Part shown: positions 4,402 through 6,236 of the stretch, piece by piece
Numbering within the stretch: the first letter of the stretch is position 1
How the letters are laid out: every line of letters begins with the position of its first letter
DNA from: Frankiales bacterium
GTDB taxonomy: Bacteria; Actinomycetota; Actinomycetes; Mycobacteriales; SCTD01
Assembly: GCA_025464915.1 (NCBI GenBank)
Contig: JAODNF010000159.1
Span: 1-6,236 of the forward strand
DNA: 6,236 bases
Reading direction: 5' to 3'
Program-made: the position numbers and the translations under genes
Notes under the pieces: model-generated
Seen by the model: only the letters and a program-made list of their open reading frames with translations
The model's database searches: none
What the model was told of the DNA's origin: nothing

Positions 4402-6236
4402 GCTGTGCGCTTGTCCGACCGCCGCGATCGGTCTGTCGGCCGGGGAGCCGGAGCCGTCGCGCTTCTCCGACGCGGGCGGGAGGTCGACGGGGTCGCCGTT
4501 CGCGGCGGCGGCCCACGGGTTGGAGCCGGCCCAGCCGAGGACGAGCAGCGCCTCGCCGGACAGCAGCCGCTGGCAGCGGACGCCGCCGGTGGCGCGGCCC
4601 TTGCGCGGGTACTCCGACAGCGGTGTGACCTTCACCGACGACGCGATGCCGACGCCCTTGCCCCGGCCCTCCGGCGGGAGCCCGCCGGCGGTGACGACGA
4701 GGGGCTCCTCGAACAGGGTGTCGCCGGCGGTCAGGGGCACGGCGTTGAACCCGACGAGAAACGCACCGGCGTCGAGCTTCATGCCGGCCATGCCACCGGC
4801 GCTGCGGCCCTGAGGCCGTACCGTGTCCGCCGGGAACCGCAGCAGGTCACCGGAGCTGGCGAAGAACACCAGCTCCTCCTCGCCGGTCGCGAGCTCGACC
4901 GCACCGATGACCTCGTCGCCGGCCTTGAGCGAGATGACCTCGACGGTGTCGGACCGCACGGGCCAGGCCTCGGGCGCGACGCGCTTCACGACGCCCTGCC
5001 GAGTGGCGAGCGCCAGCCCCGGACCGTCCTCGCGGATCGGAGCGATGCCGATGACGCGCTCGCCCCGCTCCAGCGGGACGAACTCGGACGCCGACGCCCC
5101 ACCGCGAAGGGAGATGGCGCCGGTGGTGACGGCGGGGACCTCGGGGATGTTGAGGACCTCGACCTTGACGAAGCGACCGGCGCTCGTGAGGACACCCACG
5201 ACGCCGCGGGTGCTGGTGCGTGCGGTCGCGATGATCGCGTCGTGCCGGTGACGCCGGCCCCCGACCTGCTGCTCGCCCTCGTGGATCGGGGTGCGTGCCA
5301 GCAGCCCGGTCGTCGACATCAGCACGTCGCACGGCGCGTCCGCGACCTCGACGTCCGAGGCCTTCCGGGTGACGAGGGCCTTGAGGTCGCCGCCGACGAG
5401 GACGGTACGGCGGGGAGTGCCGTGCTCCTCCGCCACCTCGGCCAGCTCGTCAGCGATGACGCGCTTGAGGACCTCGGGGTCGTGAAGGATCTCGAGCAGC
5501 GCGGCGATCGTGGCCCGCAGCTCCGCGAGCTCGGCCTCGAGCTTCTCGACCTCGAGGGCGACCAGCCGGCGCAACTGCATGTCGAGGACGTAGCCGGCCT
5601 GGACCTCGGAGAACCCGAACCGGTCGATGAGCGACGTGCGCGCCGTCGCGACGTCGGGGCTGCTGCGGATGATCCGGACGACCTCGTCGATGTTGGCCAG
5701 GGCGAGCAGCAGGCCCTCGACCAGGTGCGCGCGCTCCTCGGCCCTGCGAAGCCGGTAGCGCGAGCGGCGCGTGACGACGTCACGGCGGTGCTCGAGGAAG
5801 ACCTCGAGCAGCTGCTTGAGCCCGAGCGTGACGGGCTGGCCGTCGACCAGAGCCAGGTTGTTGATGCCGAACGACTCCTCGAGCGGCGTCAGCCGGTAGA
5901 GCTCCGCCAGGACCGCCTGCGGGTTGAAGCCGGCCTTGATCTCGAAGACGAGCTGGGTGCCGAGCGAGCGGTCCGTGAGGTCCTTCACGTCCGCGATGCC
6001 CTGCAGCTTCTTGCCGTTGACGAGCTCCTTCACCTTGGCGATGACGCGCTCGGTGCCGACGCCGTAGGGGAGCTCGGTGACCGTGATCGCCGACTTGCCC
6101 CGGGGGAGCGGGCCGACCTCCGCGGTGGCCCGCATGCGCACGACACCGCGGCCGGTCTCGTAGGCCTGCCGCACCTCCTCCATGCCGAGCAGCTGGCCAC
6201 CGGTCGGGAGGTCGGGTCCGGGCAGGTGCCGCATCA
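4399..6236 (-). CDS. parC: Type II topoisomerase A subunit, ParC/GyrA-like (N-terminus outside the window)
   Basis: About 611 residues are visible. The first two bases at the edge belong to an upstream codon, so the Met at 6234 is internal: the text around it (MRHLPGPDLPTGGQ) is the conserved GyrA/ParC core, not a start. The active-site tyrosine lies outside the window. Seen in order are the tower region (about 30-120), the FGINNLALVDGQP segment (122-134), the long coiled-coil arms with HRRDVVTRRSRYRLRRAEER and the conserved VLDMQLRRLVALE (216-228), then C-terminal beta-pinwheel blades (about 300-570) with repeats such as TSAGRFVKVEVLNIP and ATRQGVVKRVAPEAW. The GyrA box (QRRGGKG type) is absent; GGRRHRHDAI stands near its place (325-334). 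This favours a ParC-like decatenating enzyme, as in the second A subunit of Streptomyces, over gyrase A. It would pair with an ATPase B subunit encoded elsewhere. A low-complexity tail of about 40 residues ends the protein. It is coupled to the downstream YceH-methyltransferase gene. Confidence 0.93.
   Translation of the reverse strand, partial: MRHLPGPDLPTGGQLLGMEEVRQAYETGRGVVRMRATAEVGPLPRGKSAITVTELPYGVGTERVIAKVKELVNGKKLQGIADVKDLTDRSLGTQLVFEIKAGFNPQAVLAELYRLTPLEESFGINNLALVDGQPVTLGLKQLLEVFLEHRRDVVTRRSRYRLRRAEERAHLVEGLLLALANIDEVVRIIRSSPDVATARTSLIDRFGFSEVQAGYVLDMQLRRLVALEVEKLEAELAELRATIAALLEILHDPEVLKRVIADELAEVAEEHGTPRRTVLVGGDLKALVTRKASDVEVADAPCDVLMSTTGLLARTPIHEGEQQVGGRRHRHDAIIATARTSTRGVVGVLTSAGRFVKVEVLNIPEVPAVTTGAISLRGGASASEFVPLERGERVIGIAPIREDGPGLALATRQGVVKRVAPEAWPVRSDTVEVISLKAGDEVIGAVELATGEEELVFFASSGDLLRFPADTVRPQGRSAGGMAGMKLDAGAFLVGFNAVPLTAGDTLFEEPLVVTAGGLPPEGRGKGVGIASSVKVTPLSEYPRKGRATGGVRCQRLLSGEALLVLGWAGSNPWAAAANGDPVDLPPASEKRDGSGSPADRPIAAVGQAHS

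Noticed and set aside
4400..4516. A 39-residue N-terminal extension of the YceH-methyltransferase protein.
   Set aside because: It would overlap the end of the ParC-like gene, is arginine-rich without family similarity, and the YceH domain begins naturally at the ATG at 4399.
3368..4813. A 481-codon open frame on the plus strand opposite the YceH-methyltransferase and ParC-like genes.
   Set aside because: It is antisense to two genes with strong family motifs, has no recognisable domain and has the composition expected of a shadow frame in GC-rich DNA.
1..6236. Mobile elements, CRISPR arrays, tRNA or rRNA genes, or a defence system.
   Set aside because: No transposase, integrase, terminal inverted repeats, spaced direct repeats or structured RNA genes were seen, and all genes match core or common accessory families of similar base composition.

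Overview
This is a GC-rich window (by eye about 70% G+C, with codon third positions strongly G/C) from a chromosome. It looks like a high-GC Gram-positive bacterium (Actinomycetota). Three features support this: a second gyrase-type A subunit resembling the Streptomyces/Nocardioides ParC, an actinobacterial-type cold-shock protein, and candidate leaderless or weakly led starts. A Nocardioides-like genus is a reasonable guess, but I cannot place it further from the sequence alone.

Layout. (1) Positions 1-346, minus: the N-terminal 115 residues of a TetR/AcrR-type repressor that runs off the left edge. (2) Positions 347-486: a divergent control region with a CRP/GlxR-like dyad, a perfect 10-bp tandem repeat and a possible leaderless promoter for the repressor. 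(3) Positions 487-690, plus: a 67-residue cold-shock protein, followed by a strong GC hairpin at 708-735. (4) Positions 787-2319, plus: a secreted LVIVD-repeat beta-propeller protein, with a KstR-like 14-bp dyad just upstream of its GTG start. (5) Positions 2390-3124, minus: a classical short-chain dehydrogenase/reductase (SDR), convergent with the propeller gene. (6) Positions 3125-3247: a dyad-rich gap holding a terminator-like hairpin, two copies of an 11-bp palindrome and a third inverted repeat. (7) Positions 3248-4399, minus: a fusion of a YceH/DUF480 tandem winged-helix domain to a class I SAM-dependent methyltransferase. (8) Positions 4399-6236, minus: the C-terminal two thirds of a topoisomerase IV/gyrase A-type subunit (ParC-like), whose N-terminus lies beyond the right edge.

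How the genes fit together. The ParC-like gene and the YceH-methyltransferase gene overlap by one base (TGATG), so they are almost certainly cotranscribed and translationally coupled. The SDR is on the same strand 123 bp further on, but a hairpin separates it, so it probably has its own promoter. The repressor and the cold-shock gene share a divergent intergenic region. The propeller gene stands alone between a terminator and a convergent neighbour.

Most of the content is ordinary core or housekeeping material, with no mobile element, CRISPR array, rRNA or tRNA. The points most worth a second look are the YceH-methyltransferase fusion coupled to a topoisomerase gene, the KstR-like box before a secreted propeller protein, and the paired GTCCCAGGGAC palindromes. 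I do not see a clearly new defence or mobile system here.
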